Shown here piece after piece: positions 8,530 to 18,343 of a stretch of 64,000 nt of DNA. The stretch comes from Sphingobium sp. HWE2-09 (GTDB lineage: Bacteria > Pseudomonadota > Alphaproteobacteria > Sphingomonadales > Sphingomonadaceae), in contig NZ_JAYKZX010000003.1 of assembly GCF_035989265.1 (NCBI RefSeq), positions 248,001 to 312,000 on the forward strand, read 5' to 3'. The notes beneath the pieces were generated by a model, which was given only the letters and a program-made list of their open reading frames with translations, did no database searches and was not told where the DNA came from. How positions within the stretch are numbered: the first letter of the stretch is position 1; every line of letters starts with the position of its first letter. Both the position numbers and the translations under genes were made by a program.

Positions 8530-9096
8530 ATGGCTTTGTGGACAGATGGTCCTGATCCTTCAGCAACTTCCTCATCGCCAGATGACAGATCCTTATCCTC
8601 CATTGTCCGCCTGTCAGACCTCCATAAGGAATGCTTGCGCCTAGTCGCCCAAGGACTTCAGTCGAAGGAAATAGCCCAGAAGGTCGGGCGATCGCATCGT
8701 ACTGTAGACACGTACATTTCGGCCGCGCTGCCGTTGTTTGATACCTCAGATCGCCGAGTCGCGGCGCGTCGGTTCTTGGCGCTCGAAGAGGCTCAAAAGC
8801 CCTTGCTCACGCCCTCTGACAGCAGCAAATGTACAGGGGCGGACCTCTCGCAACGATTACTATCGCAATCGGAGGGCGTTGCCGTTTCGCCGGTTTTTGC
8901 CGATGACAGTCGGCGAGCCGGCGGCGTGGTCCCACCGCCCCGGCGGCTCATTCACCTACCGCCCCTGGGAGGAACACCGAATGATCTAACACCCGCTGGC
9001 AAGTTTTTGAGCGGTACGCAAATCGGCCTTATCGGCGCGATGACGCTCATGGCTATTGTTGCGGTCGTGCAGGGTATTATCAGCCTGCTTACCTGA
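8530..9096 (+). CDS. LuxR-type HTH protein with C-terminal membrane anchor
   Basis: 188-aa protein. A GerE/LuxR-type HTH lies near residues 25-80 (LHKECLRLVAQGLQSKEIAQ, then RSHRTVDTYI), then a linker of about 70 residues, and a single C-terminal transmembrane helix (IGLIGAMTLMAIVAVVQGII). The HTH would face the cytoplasm with the protein held at the membrane. ATG 8530 is chosen because GGAGGG lies 8 bases upstream; an in-frame ATG at 8506 is unsupported. It is first of a run of small genes leading to the RadC-like protein. Confidence 0.8.
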   Translation: MALWTDGPDPSATSSSPDDRSLSSIVRLSDLHKECLRLVAQGLQSKEIAQKVGRSHRTVDTYISAALPLFDTSDRRVAARRFLALEEAQKPLLTPSDSSKCTGADLSQRLLSQSEGVAVSPVFADDSRRAGGVVPPPRRLIHLPPLGGTPNDLTPAGKFLSGTQIGLIGAMTLMAIVAVVQGIISLLT

Positions 9097-9150
9097 TCTT
9101 CGGCCAACTCCCAATTGCTGAAACGTGCCGTTTGGCGCGAAGGAGAAGTC

Positions 9151-9516
9151 ATGCCTAAATTCACTCAGGCTGCGGGTCAGACCGTAGCAAGCGATATCCG
9201 TTCCACCTTCGACAGCCTTGATCGGGCGGTCTACGATGCGGCGCGCCTGGCTACCGATTTCATCGATGCCTGCACAGGATCGGAACTGCCGCCCGCACGT
9301 TCGCAACGCGTATTGAAATCGCTGGCCGACGGTATCGCTAAGGTCGTGGATGGCCGAGCAGATATGGTGCAGGCGCAACGCACCCTTGTTTCCATCAAGA
9401 CCGGCAGCAATCTTGACGTCTACGACTTTGGTTGCTGGATGGACGACACGCAAAAGCCATCTTTTCCGGCGATCCCGCAGGTCGAGGCCGCGGCCATGCG
9501 GGTTCTGGAACAGTAA
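9151..9516 (+). CDS. Conserved hypothetical protein
   Basis: 121-aa soluble, mostly helical protein (FDSLDRAVYDAARLATDFID, then SLADGIAKVVDGRADMVQAQ). No domain recognised. ATG 9151 follows a clear AGGAGA (9141-9146); an in-frame upstream start at 9115 is not supported. Sits between the LuxR-HTH and membrane protein genes and may belong to the same transcript. Confidence 0.65.
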   Translation: MPKFTQAAGQTVASDIRSTFDSLDRAVYDAARLATDFIDACTGSELPPARSQRVLKSLADGIAKVVDGRADMVQAQRTLVSIKTGSNLDVYDFGCWMDDTQKPSFPAIPQVEAAAMRVLEQ

Positions 9517-9548
9517 TTCGCGTGGGAGGGACTTGACGACATGGCGCT

Positions 9549-10013
9549 ATGGTGGTCGGCATCGACCTAATGCCTACCATTGTCTTGCAACTTTTTTTTG
9601 CCCTGCTCCTCCTGAGCTGCATCTATGCGGTCGCAGCGGGCGGGCGAGATGCTAGGATTGCTGTTGGCCTGATGGTCTCGGCGGTTCTCCTGACACGAGC
9701 AGTAACGTTCCTGTTTGCTGCACGATGGCCTCTCATGATTGTCGATATGGCCCTGCTGTTCGGCTTCTGGCGGCTTAGCCTTAGTAGCCGTCGCTACTGG
9801 CCACTATGGGTCATGGGTCTCCATGGCGTATCAGTGGCCGGTCATCTCGCCATTCAGTTCGGCCCTCCCATCCCCTATCCCGTCTACCACGGGATCATCG
9901 GCGTCTGGAGCATCCCCGTGCTCATATCCATGACATTGGGGATTATGCTGGACCAGAAGGCAGGCATTTCCCATGGGGCAAACAATCCACCACCGGACCC
10001 TTCGACCGACTGA
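9549..10013 (+). CDS. Small polytopic membrane protein, unknown function
   Basis: 154 aa with about five hydrophobic segments (IVLQLFFALLLLSCIYAVAA, LMVSAVLLTRAVTFLFAA, PLMIVDMALLFGFWRL, WVMGLHGVSVAGHLAI, GIIGVWSIPVLISMTLGIM). Start could also be the ATG at 9570; neither has a strong Shine-Dalgarno sequence. Its 3' end overlaps the RadC-like gene by 41 bases, implying coupled expression. No function can be assigned. Confidence 0.65.
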   Translation: MVVGIDLMPTIVLQLFFALLLLSCIYAVAAGGRDARIAVGLMVSAVLLTRAVTFLFAARWPLMIVDMALLFGFWRLSLSSRRYWPLWVMGLHGVSVAGHLAIQFGPPIPYPVYHGIIGVWSIPVLISMTLGIMLDQKAGISHGANNPPPDPSTD

Positions 10014-10464
10014 TATTGAAAGCGGCTGGGCAGTCCCTCCCGGTGCCCTCCCAGCTGACCCACCTCTCGGTCTCGCTACCCAAACCTCGTGCGCTATTTA
10101 CCCACAACCTTTTGCCAACCTATTGCCCTGGGTGGCGGCGCGCCTCAGGTCTGCGCCGTTGGAGGAATGCCACTTCCTCTTTTACTCAGGTAACAAACCG
10201 GTTGGACACCAATGGTTCGCAGGCGAGCATGACCGAGTGGAAATCAATACGCGCGAGATGTTTCACCATGCACTGAACCAAGGCGCGACCCGTATGACCA
10301 TTGCCCATAATCATCCTAGTGGAAACCCTTCACCGTCCCGAACTGATGTGCAGTTCACCACTCACATCAGCTCCATCGGCAAAGCATTAAGGGTCCTGGC
10401 CTTTGATCATGTCATCTTCGCCCGGGATCGGCATTTCAGCTTTCGGTCGGAGGGATTGATGTAG
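9973..10464 (+). CDS. RadC-like JAB/MPN-domain protein
   Basis: 163-aa protein with a JAMM metalloprotease-like motif: a Glu in LEECHFLFYSG and AHNHPSGNPSPSRTD, giving the HxHPSG...S..D zinc site. Lacks the N-terminal helix-hairpin-helix domain of full RadC, so it is the short JAB form found on mobile and regulatory islands. Biochemical role of such proteins is unsettled despite the old DNA-repair name. Converges with the S24 repressor gene, 5 bases apart. Confidence 0.85.
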   Translation: MGQTIHHRTLRPTDIESGWAVPPGALPADPPLGLATQTSCAIYPQPFANLLPWVAARLRSAPLEECHFLFYSGNKPVGHQWFAGEHDRVEINTREMFHHALNQGATRMTIAHNHPSGNPSPSRTDVQFTTHISSIGKALRVLAFDHVIFARDRHFSFRSEGLM

Positions 10465-10469
10465 TCCCA

Positions 10470-11132
10470 CTAGCTAAACCTACGTCCGACCCATGCGACA
10501 CGGCCGATGATCGTTACTAAGGTCGGGTCGATATCTGTCCAATCAGGATATTGTGGGTTGTCGCTCAATGCACTTAATCGCCAGCGCCGCGGCCCCATAA
10601 CAAGACGCTTGACCAGCAACACGCCATCTAGCCCCAGTATATACACGCCGTCCCTCAGCCGAGCGACGGCATCCGCATGATCGACCAGGATATCATCACC
10701 ATCTAACAAAGTGGGGGACATGGAATCTCCGTCGACACTAACGACGGAGGCCCGTTCAGGATCGATGCCTAAGCGGCGCAGCCAGCGGGCATCGAAAGTC
10801 ACCATGCCTACTATCCGTTCCGCCTCCGTCAGGGCGCCTGTTCCGGCGCAGACGCCGAGAGCTAGGCGTGGCACGGTGACGATTATCTGCTCCATCTTTG
10901 GGATCATTGAGACAGGATCAGAGGCTTTGCCTAGCGCCTCCTCTGGCACCCCGAAATATCGTGCGAGAATCCGGCGATCCTCTTCGTCCAACTTTCGAGG
11001 CGTTCCACGGGTCATAAACTGCTGGAAATAGGCAGGGTTACGTTGGAGCAAGTTGGAAAGGCCGGCATAGGTCTGCCCGCGCTCTTGTATCAAATGCTTG
11101 AGGGTCTGACGGACCGGATCACTCAATGCCAT
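10470..11132 (-). CDS. S24-family (LexA/CI-like) repressor-peptidase
   Basis: 220-aa protein. The N-terminal ~75 residues are a divergent HTH (YAGLSNLLQRNPAYFQQFM then GTPRKLDEEDRRILARYFGV), and the C-terminal half is an S24 self-cleaving peptidase with Ser in VDGDSMSP and general-base Lys in LLVKRLV. Such proteins repress their targets until RecA-dependent self-cleavage in DNA damage. The likely target is its own and neighbouring promoters, but no operator was recognised. A decayed relative of its N-terminus is present at 39006-39116. Confidence 0.87.
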   Translation of the reverse strand: MALSDPVRQTLKHLIQERGQTYAGLSNLLQRNPAYFQQFMTRGTPRKLDEEDRRILARYFGVPEEALGKASDPVSMIPKMEQIIVTVPRLALGVCAGTGALTEAERIVGMVTFDARWLRRLGIDPERASVVSVDGDSMSPTLLDGDDILVDHADAVARLRDGVYILGLDGVLLVKRLVMGPRRWRLSALSDNPQYPDWTDIDPTLVTIIGRVAWVGRRFS

Positions 11133-11338
11133 TGCCTCCGCAAACCCGATAGCGGCACGAAGCCAGCCGCAAGATTCTAACAGTTTCTGCGACGATTAGA
11201 AATCCCACGGGCCATCGAAACTACCAGCACGCCCACTCTCGCAGACAGCCGCGCATGTAAGCCAAACTACATCCATAGTGGCGCATAATCCGGCTCCTTC
11301 CGTATTCGTTAACCAATGTAAAACCCTTGTGAGATCTA

Positions 11339-11731
11339 ATGCCGACTATGAAAACGTCGGTTTCTGCAAGATCACATGCGTCCAGTGCTGATCGTGCGCG
11401 ATCAACGACTTGGGTCGATTATACGCCTGCGAGTATTCTGGCTTTGTCAGGAATGATCGGCTTAGCCTTGGCCGGGATGACGACGCAGCCGAATAGCGGT
11501 CAATATCTGGTGATCGCATCGCCTGGATCGAACCTCGCCGATACGATAAATATCGTACAGGCAGCAGGCGGTGGGCTGATTGAGAAAGGCCGATTGTCCA
11601 ACATCGTCATTGCCGGTTCGACCCATGCCGATTTCGCAAGTGCCGTGCGCCGGACAGGTGCCTGGCTGGCCGTCGCCGCGCCATCGCGCGGTGGATGTTT
11701 CTCCCCCTTATTGCAGGAAGAGGGCCTTTGA
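11339..11731 (+). CDS. Small membrane-anchored protein upstream of hybrid kinase
   Basis: 130 aa with one transmembrane helix at about residues 31-47 ([17 protein letters not shown]) and an outside or periplasmic tail of about 80 residues ([20 protein letters not shown]...). Its stop overlaps the kinase start in a TTGA, so the two are translated together; it could be an accessory sensor or inhibitor of the kinase. No family recognised and no strong ribosome binding site seen. Confidence 0.6.
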   Translation: MPTMKTSVSARSHASSADRARSTTWVDYTPASILALSGMIGLALAGMTTQPNSGQYLVIASPGSNLADTINIVQAAGGGLIEKGRLSNIVIAGSTHADFASAVRRTGAWLAVAAPSRGGCFSPLLQEEGL

Positions 11732-14556
11732 GCATCGAACTCGACAAGCTGCGTCTGCATTTCGGTGCTTTCCTGGTACTCCTATTGTGGGCGCATGTGC
11801 CGTTGCTAACGGCTGTCGCGATGCTGACGGGCCGGTCTGCCGTTGGCGCAGCAATTGCAGGAACCTTCCTGGCCGCCGCCTATCACCTTACCTGGTGGCG
11901 ACAGCGGGCTGCGCCGGTCACCCGTTATCTGTCCGCCGTTGCCCTGATCGGGGAGCCGGCGATACTGCTGTTACTGCTGAGCGGTCACGCTTGGCAGATG
12001 GACATGCATATGTATTTCTTCGCGATGCTCGCGCTCACCATAGCATGGTGCGACAAGCGCGCTGTCCTAACGGCCGCGGCGGCCACGGCATTACATCATC
12101 TGTTGTTGCTCTATGTGCTGCCCAACGCGGTTTTTCCGGGCCAGGGCAATCTGGAGCGCGTCTTGCTGCACGCAGGGATCGTGGCGTTCCAGACGACCGT
12201 GCTGGTTTGGTTGAGCGACAAGCTGGTCGACAGTTTCCAGCGCAATCAGCTGATGGGCGACGAAATCCGAACCAAGAACGTCGCTTTGGAGGAGCGCACT
12301 CGCGAAGCAGAGGAAGCCAGTCAGGCGAAAAGCCTGTTCCTGGCCAATATGAGCCATGAAATCCGCACGCCTATGAATGCCATATTGGGATTTTGCCATC
12401 TGGTCGCGCGCACGGATCTGGACCCGAAGCAGCAGGATTATGTCGGCAAGATCAATCAAGCTGGGGTGTCGCTGCTGCGCCTGATCAACGATATCCTGGA
12501 TTTTTCGAAGAACGAGGCGGGCAAACTGACACTTGATGTCCATGGCTTCGCATTGCGCACCGCCATTGCGAACCAGCTTCAACTGGTCGCAGGCGACGCC
12601 GACAATAAGCGGGTAAAGCTGGTGTCGCAGATTGCGACAGACGTACCCGATCGGCTGCTCGGCGACGAATTGCGCTTCAATCAGGTGCTGCTCAACCTGT
12701 TGAGCAATGCCGTCAAATTTTCCGAAAACGGCACAGTGACGATCAGTGCGCGGTTGGCCGCCGCGCAGGACAGCCAGATCACGCTGGAAGTGGCGGTGCG
12801 CGACACCGGCATCGGGATGACGCCCGATCAACAGGCCTCGCTGTTCCATTCCTTCACCCAGGCTGACAGTTCGACCACGCGCCGCTTCGGCGGCACGGGT
12901 CTGGGCCTTGCCATCTGCCGCCAGATCGTCGAGCAGATGGGCGGTTCCATCCGCGTCGAAAGCGCGCCCGGACAGGGCAGCACCTTTACTTGCCAGATGC
13001 AGATGAAGCTGGATGACGATGCCGCTTACACAGAGATGCTACCGTCCGACACTATCCGGCAACTGCGCATCCTGGCAGCCGACGACAATCCTGCGTCGCG
13101 CCAAATCTTCCAGGACGTATTCGCCGGATGGGGTATGGGGGTGGACCTGGTCGCGTCGGGCACCGAGGCGTTGGCCGCAATCGTGGATGCCGACGAAAAG
13201 AACCAGCCCTATGATCTTGTCCTGCTCGACTGGAAGATGCCCGGAATGGACGGGATGCAGACAGTCGACGCGATGAGCCTCATAACCTATCCCAGCCGAC
13301 GACCCAAGACGGTCATCATCACCGCCTATGGCGCTGAAGAGCTTCTGACGGCGGACAATAATAGAGCCATCGCCGCCTTCCTTACCAAACCGTTGGTGCC
13401 CAAGACGCTACTCGACACAATTAGCGCGTTGTTTGTGACGGAACGTGCCCCGCTCTCAACGGCGGCGACTGCCAGCAAGAGCGTCCCCGTGATAGCGGCA
13501 CATCTGCGCGGTCTGCGTGTTTTGCTGGTCGAGGATAATGACATAAACCGTGAAATTGCGACGGCACTGCTGTCCGATGCCGGCTTGCATGTGGATTACG
13601 CCGAAAATGGTCTGATCGCGTGTGACAGAGTGCGGGAAAGGGGTGCGACGTACGCCGCCGTGCTCATGGACCTTCAAATGCCGGAAATGGATGGCATTAG
13701 CGCAACCAGAATCATTCGCGAAACCTGGTCTGCCGATCAGTTGCCGATCATCGCCATGACTGCCCATGCATATGAAGACGAAAAGCAGCGCTGTCTGGCG
13801 GTTGGCATGAACGACCATATCGCCAAGCCGGTCAATCCTGTGACGCTGGTGGAGACGTTGGACCGTTGGCTGAAGGCGGATCGCGCTATGCATGTGGAAA
13901 CCGTCGCGGCGCCCGGGGAGCAAGCCGGGTTACTTCCCGAACAACTGCCGCCCTTCGACCTGAGCGCTGCCCTGTTGCGCGTGAATGGCAAGGCTGCGCT
14001 GCTGCACAAACTGATCGTCACCTTTGGAGAAAGCTACGCCAATGTCGCGCAAGATTTGGAGGGTCACTTATCGGCTGGCCTGCTGCCCGACGCACGGCGC
14101 ATGGCCCACAGTCTGAAGGGCGTTGCGGGATCGCTTGAACTCGCAACCGTGCAGAGCATCGCAGCCGACATCGAAAGAAAGCTGGCCGTTGGAGACAAGG
14201 ATGGCGCGCGTGCCGCCATCGTCGATCTCGACGCGGCAGTCGCGCCCGCGATCATAGCGGCGCGAAGCCTGTCTGTAAGCCTGCCTGCAACCGCGCAGGG
14301 TTCAATGGTGGCTGCCGATCCAGAAAAGATATTCGCTGCACATGACGAATTGCGCGACTTGCTGCTGCGCCGCAGTTTGGGAGCGCGCGCCAGTTTTCGT
14401 CGCTTCGCACAGGCGACCGGCATGACGGACGATCAACGCGTAAACCATCCCGTGCATCAAGCTCTGGAACGGCTTGACTATGAAGCCGCGCTCGACCTGA
14501 TCGCCGCCAATGCGGGCGCTGCCCGTCACACCGCCCAAGCGGGAACGATATCATGA
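11728..14556 (+). CDS. Hybrid sensor histidine kinase (TM-HisKA-HATPase-REC-REC-Hpt)
   Basis: 942 aa from a TTG start chosen because AGGAAGAGGG precedes it and it overlaps the upstream stop by four bases. Order: about six transmembrane segments (1-170), short coiled coil, HisKA with phospho-His near 210 ([14 protein letters not shown]), HATPase (N-box [11 protein letters not shown]-boxes DTGIGM and GGTGLGLAI), REC1 with Asp in [14 protein letters not shown]2 with Asp in [12 protein letters not shown], and a C-terminal Hpt domain ([13 protein letters not shown]). A full phosphorelay in one protein. The coupled downstream gene is a REC-GGDEF enzyme, so cyclic-di-GMP synthesis is the probable output. 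The signal sensed by the membrane domain is unknown. Confidence 0.92.
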   Translation: MSIELDKLRLHFGAFLVLLLWAHVPLLTAVAMLTGRSAVGAAIAGTFLAAAYHLTWWRQRAAPVTRYLSAVALIGEPAILLLLLSGHAWQMDMHMYFFAMLALTIAWCDKRAVLTAAAATALHHLLLLYVLPNAVFPGQGNLERVLLHAGIVAFQTTVLVWLSDKLVDSFQRNQLMGDEIRTKNVALEERTREAEEASQAKSLFLANMSHEIRTPMNAILGFCHLVARTDLDPKQQDYVGKINQAGVSLLRLINDILDFSKNEAGKLTLDVHGFALRTAIANQLQLVAGDADNKRVKLVSQIATDVPDRLLGDELRFNQVLLNLLSNAVKFSENGTVTISARLAAAQDSQITLEVAVRDTGIGMTPDQQASLFHSFTQADSSTTRRFGGTGLGLAICRQIVEQMGGSIRVESAPGQGSTFTCQMQMKLDDDAAYTEMLPSDTIRQLRILAADDNPASRQIFQDVFAGWGMGVDLVASGTEALAAIVDADEKNQPYDLVLLDWKMPGMDGMQTVDAMSLITYPSRRPKTVIITAYGAEELLTADNNRAIAAFLTKPLVPKTLLDTISALFVTERAPLSTAATASKSVPVIAAHLRGLRVLLVEDNDINREIATALLSDAGLHVDYAENGLIACDRVRERGATYAAVLMDLQMPEMDGISATRIIRETWSADQLPIIAMTAHAYEDEKQRCLAVGMNDHIAKPVNPVTLVETLDRWLKADRAMHVETVAAPGEQAGLLPEQLPPFDLSAALLRVNGKAALLHKLIVTFGESYANVAQDLEGHLSAGLLPDARRMAHSLKGVAGSLELATVQSIAADIERKLAVGDKDGARAAIVDLDAAVAPAIIAARSLSVSLPATAQGSMVAADPEKIFAAHDELRDLLLRRSLGARASFRRFAQATGMTDDQRVNHPVHQALERLDYEAALDLIAANAGAARHTAQAGTIS

Positions 14557-15497
14557 CCAAGGCCACCATATTGATAGTCGATGATGAGGTGTCGAATATC
14601 GAGATCATGAACGCCGTGCTGGAAGACGATTATGAGATATGCTTTGCGACAAGTGGCCAGGAGGCGTTGGACGTAGCGCGTATGGCTCAACCGGATCTGG
14701 TGCTGCTGGACGTATTGATGCCGGGGATCGACGGCTTTGAAGTCTGCCGACGGTTGAAAAAAGACCCCTTGCTGGCCGACATTCCTGTGGTGTTTACCAC
14801 TGGCCTCGGCGACACAGAGGATGAAATGCGCGGCCTTTCTCTTGGGGCGATCGACTATGTGACGAAGCCGATCCAGCCTGCGATCTTACGCGCGCGGGTT
14901 GGCAATCATGTCGAACTAAAACGGCTGCGCGACCAGTTGGCGACGATGGCCGTGACCGACGCACTCACCGGCCTGAGTAACCGGCGGCATCTGGAACGAG
15001 CTTTGCACACCGAAACTGCACGACTGGCGCGGACGAAGGACTGGCTGTCGGTGATCATGGTGGACATTGATTTCTTCAAGCAGTTCAACGATACCTATGG
15101 GCATCCGGCCGGCGACCGATGCATTATGATGGTAGCCGCCGCGTTGACACGAGCGGTCAAGCGGACCACCGACGTACCCGCCCGGTATGGTGGTGAGGAA
15201 TTTGCCTGTATATTGCCGGGTACCGACCTTGAAAGTGCGCAACTGGTTGCGCAAGAAATCCGGCTCCAAATCCAGTCGCTCAATATACCCCACGCACAAT
15301 CCCAGGTCAGCCCGTTCCTGACGGTCAGCATCGGCGTGGCCAGTGCGCGCTGCCTGCCTGAATCCCAAGCTGACCGCTGGATTTCCGAAGCCGACAGCCA
15401 ACTCTATCGCAGCAAACAGCTTGGTCGCGATCGCATATCGGCGACGTTGTTCGACCATGACAATGAAGACCACTTAATTCGCGCGAACGTCTGCTGA
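14553..15497 (+). CDS. REC-GGDEF response regulator (diguanylate cyclase)
   Basis: 314 aa. REC domain at 1-125 with phospho-acceptor Asp in [17 protein letters not shown] and acidic pair VDDE; GGDEF domain at 140-305 with GGEEF active site (ARYGGEEF) and a product-inhibition I-site RTTD exactly five residues before it. It should make cyclic-di-GMP when phosphorylated, in the manner of PleD/WspR. ATGA overlap with the hybrid kinase gene. Confidence 0.93.
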   Translation: MTKATILIVDDEVSNIEIMNAVLEDDYEICFATSGQEALDVARMAQPDLVLLDVLMPGIDGFEVCRRLKKDPLLADIPVVFTTGLGDTEDEMRGLSLGAIDYVTKPIQPAILRARVGNHVELKRLRDQLATMAVTDALTGLSNRRHLERALHTETARLARTKDWLSVIMVDIDFFKQFNDTYGHPAGDRCIMMVAAALTRAVKRTTDVPARYGGEEFACILPGTDLESAQLVAQEIRLQIQSLNIPHAQSQVSPFLTVSIGVASARCLPESQADRWISEADSQLYRSKQLGRDRISATLFDHDNEDHLIRANVC

Positions 15498-15739
15498 CGT
15501 GCTTTAACGTAATGGGCCGGTAGGGTTACCAGTCCGGTCTATGCTCGCCGAGTGGCTGGTTTTAGCGCCAGGACGCGTTGTTCAAGTGCCAGTCGAGGAC
15601 ATCTAGAATTGATGACAAATGTCGGAACAGCGGACAATGCGCGCTTACATGGTTAGCATTGGTACGTGAGCGGCCGCGAAGGGCCGGATTTCATTTGAAG
15701 CGTTCTTCCTGCGGCCATGATGGCCACAGGAGATGTGTC

Positions 15740-16372
15740 ATGGGATTATCAGATTTTGATCCCGCCGCTCGCGAGCGGGTATCGTGGAACGCCGGGCGCA
15801 AGGTTGGTGCGAAGCGAGCGCTCAAACCTCGTCAGATCTGGGCGATCCGCTTCTTTCTCGACCAATATGGGCGGGTCCGGGATCGGGCCCTCTTTGACCT
15901 TGCAATCGATAGCAAGCTGCGCGGATGTGATCTAGTCAAGATCAGGATCAGCGATATCGTGTGCGATCGAAAAATTCGGACCAGGGCCACAGTTGTACAG
16001 CAAAAGACCGGTCGGCCAGTCCAGTTTGAGCTAATGGACGACGCTCGCACCAGTCTGCTCAAATGGCTCGAACTGCGCGGCGGCTCTCTGGAAGATTATG
16101 CCTTTCCTAGCCGCACAGACCATGCAGCCCACATAGGCACCCGGCAATATGCGCGTCTGGTTGACGAATGGGTCACGGGAATTGGCTTGCCCAGCGAGGA
16201 TTACGGTACCCATTCACTAAGGAGAACGAAGGCATCGATCATATACAAGGCCACCGGGAATCTTCGTGCTGTCCAAATCCTGCTTGGTCACACAAAGATC
16301 GAAAGCACGGTTCGATATCTTGGAGTTGATGTGGAGGATGCTTTAACCTTGGCAGAAGGCACCGAAATCTAA
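15740..16372 (+). CDS. Short tyrosine recombinase/integrase
   Basis: 210-aa recombinase with little of the N-terminal core-binding domain. Catalytic residues: first Arg in KLRGCDLVKIRISDI, HSLRRTKAS (HxxR), LLGHTKIESTVRYLG with GH and the nucleophilic Tyr. ATG 15740 follows ACAGGAGA; the longer in-frame start at 15578 is not supported. Intact. It borders the decayed TonB/PepSY locus and may mark an insertion point. A second, diverged copy of its last 26 codons occurs at 39129-39206. Confidence 0.88.
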   Translation: MGLSDFDPAARERVSWNAGRKVGAKRALKPRQIWAIRFFLDQYGRVRDRALFDLAIDSKLRGCDLVKIRISDIVCDRKIRTRATVVQQKTGRPVQFELMDDARTSLLKWLELRGGSLEDYAFPSRTDHAAHIGTRQYARLVDEWVTGIGLPSEDYGTHSLRRTKASIIYKATGNLRAVQILLGHTKIESTVRYLGVDVEDALTLAEGTEI

Positions 16373-16380
16373 AAGCGGCT

Positions 16381-16404
16381 GGCTCCTCGCCATCGCGGGG
16401 AGCC
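16381..16404 (+). terminator. Hairpin after integrase, duplicated at 39211
   Basis: GGCTCCTCG (16381-16389) pairs with CGGGGAGCC (16396-16404); no T-tract follows. A closely similar hairpin at 39211-39234 follows the relic integrase tail, so it travelled with the gene. Confidence 0.5.
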
Positions 16405-16605
16405 AGAGCCGACTAAGTGGCAGCTATGCGCGATTTCTTGTCGTTCGATCAAATTTTTGTACGGTTGGAAGCGGACGTTCCCGCCCTTTGTTATAGTTCA
16501 GCCGCCGACCTTTCTTGGGGACTTCCCTGCCAGTCGGCTTCGCGACGGTCGCCCCAGGAAAGCCGACGTTCATTCCGCGACTGCGCGATTTCGGATCAAT
16601 TGCTT

Positions 16606-17124
16606 GCTCTGGCGCTTTACGGTCAATATGCGACCGCGGCCGATCCGGTCGGCGCACTCGTCGCCACCAGCGTGGCGCAGAGCGATTTCGATCTGTCCAC
16701 CGGTCGGCAATATGAAGCAGGCATCAAGCATGTCTTCTGGGGCACACGCGGCCAGTGGACGCTGGCGGTCTATGATATCGTCAAGCGCAAATTGCTGACG
16801 TCCGACCCCTTGATCCCGACTATCCAGGTGCAGGTCGGCCGACAATCCTCTCGCGGCGTGGAGGCTTCGCTGTTTCTGGAGTCGATCGATCGGCTGAGCC
16901 TTACGGTAAACGGCGCGCTGCTGCGGGCGCGCTATGATGATTTTGCGGAATTGGTGGGTAGCGTGCTGTTCCAGCGCGCGGGCAACCGCCCCAGCAACGT
17001 CGCCACGAAAAGCGCCAACGCGTTCGTCATTTGGTCGTTCGCCGACGACTGGGTGATCGACGGCGGTGTCAGCTATGTCGGCAAACGCTATCAGGATGCG
17101 GCCAATACCCGCCGCCTCGGTTGA
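16606..17124 (+). pseudogene. TonB-dependent receptor, C-terminal fragment
   Basis: A stretch of outer-membrane beta-barrel sequence of the siderophore-receptor type (RQYEAGIKHVFWGTRGQWTL, then SSRGVEASLFLESIDRLSLT, and WVIDGGVSYVGKRYQDAAN). It lacks the signal peptide, plug and most of the barrel, and the end breaks off at about 17117 where PepSY-protein sequence begins. The upstream bases 16405-16605 carry no family resemblance. Remains of an iron-uptake receptor cut at both ends. Confidence 0.75.
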
Positions 17125-18172
17125 CGCTGTCGATCATGACCAGTGGGTGGTCACGCGCGCGTACAGGGCGATGGCGCCCTTTTGGCGGGTCAGGCTGACC
17201 GATGCGGCAGCAACGGATGTCTATGTCACCCAGCGAACAGGTGAGGTCGTGCAGAATACGACTGCGCATGAGCGTTTCTGGAACTGGCTTGGTGCGGTTC
17301 CGCACTGGATCTATTTCGAAGCGCTGCGGGTGTTTCAGGAGCCGTGGCGCCAGACCGTCTTGTGGACGTCGGGCGTCGGATTGCTGGGAGCGATCGTCGG
17401 CGTGTGGATCGACCTGTTGCGGATGCGGCTGCGCAATCGCTACAGAACCGGGTCGGTCAGCCCCTATCGTGGCTGGATGAAATGGCACCATGTCGCGGGT
17501 TTGGCCGGTGGGCTGCTCGTCATCACCTGGGTATTCAGCGGTTGGCTGTCCATGAGCCCTTGGGGTGGACTACGAGACAGGGGGCGCGCCGATATGGCAA
17601 GGCTTTATAGTTCGGCGCGCGCCGACTTTCCCGCCACCGATGTGGCGATGCTGGCGCGGGCGAGCGCAGATGGGCGCGAGGCCCGCTTCACCTATGTTGG
17701 CGGCCGGCCGGTCATCACCTTATGGGGCGAAGGACGGCCCCGGCTGCTGGATGGTTTTACGGCGCGGCAAATGTCGATGGATCAGGGCCGGATCATCATG
17801 GCCGCACAGGCATCGATGCCCGGCTCGACGCTGACCGTTATGGATAGGCTGAAGCGTCCCGATCGCTACCGGTATGCGACTGGAGACGCGCGGGACGATA
17901 GCCGCCCGCTGCCCGTGCTGCGGCTCAAATTAGACGATCGCGCGCAAACCTGGCTGCATATAGACCCTATCACCGGTGTTTTGCTCGGTCAGATCGGATC
18001 GGATGGGCGCAGCTATCGCTGGCTTTTCAACGCGCTCCACAGTCTGAACTTCCCATAGCTGCTGATCTGGCCGCCATTGCGGCACATCCTGGTCTGGCTG
18101 CTGTCGAGTGCAGGTCTGCTTATTTCGATCAGCGGTATCGTTGTTGGCTGGAGACGCCTATTCAGACCGTAG
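17118..18172 (+). pseudogene. PepSY-associated inner-membrane protein, truncated, with premature stop
   Basis: Resembles the PepSY-TM proteins that accompany siderophore receptors (ferric reductase-like): VYVTQRTGEVV, LVRFW-type HERFWNWLGAVPHWIYFEAL, and transmembrane segments near WTSGVGLLGAIVGVWIDLL and VAGLAGGLLVITWVFSGW. The N-terminus is missing, replaced by the receptor fragment. An in-frame TAG at 18056-18058 interrupts it, yet the same frame continues with a convincing last transmembrane helix (HILVWLLSSAGLLISISGIV) to a TAG at 18170-18172. So it has both a deletion and a nonsense change. Confidence 0.75.
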
Positions 18173-18260
18173 GTGCACGGATGGGTGAACCTTAATTTCG
18201 AAATTGCCGCCAGCCATCCTCGTCGCGCGCAACATCGTCTCGCTCAGCACAAACAAAAAT

Positions 18261-18337
18261 GGCGGCCGAACCGGGATTGGAGAGTGTCCCGATACGGCCG
18301 CCAATATGGAGCGCGGCGAGGAGACGCCGCGCTCCAT
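18261..18337 (-). terminator. Terminator downstream of the arabinan-locus TonB receptor
   Basis: Two hairpins follow the receptor stop on the minus strand. The nearer is a perfect 13-bp stem (ATGGAGCGCGGCG at 18306-18318 with its complement at 18325-18337). The farther has GGCGGCCG at 18261-18268 and CGGCCGCC at 18295-18302 and is followed on the minus strand by ATTTTTGTTT. Confidence 0.7.
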
Positions 18338-18343
18338 GGGCAC

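Noticed and set aside
16424..16657. Minus-strand 77-codon frame between integrase and the TonB fragment
   Set aside because: Basic sequence hinting at a mobile-element tail, but no family was recognised and it overlaps the receptor fragment.
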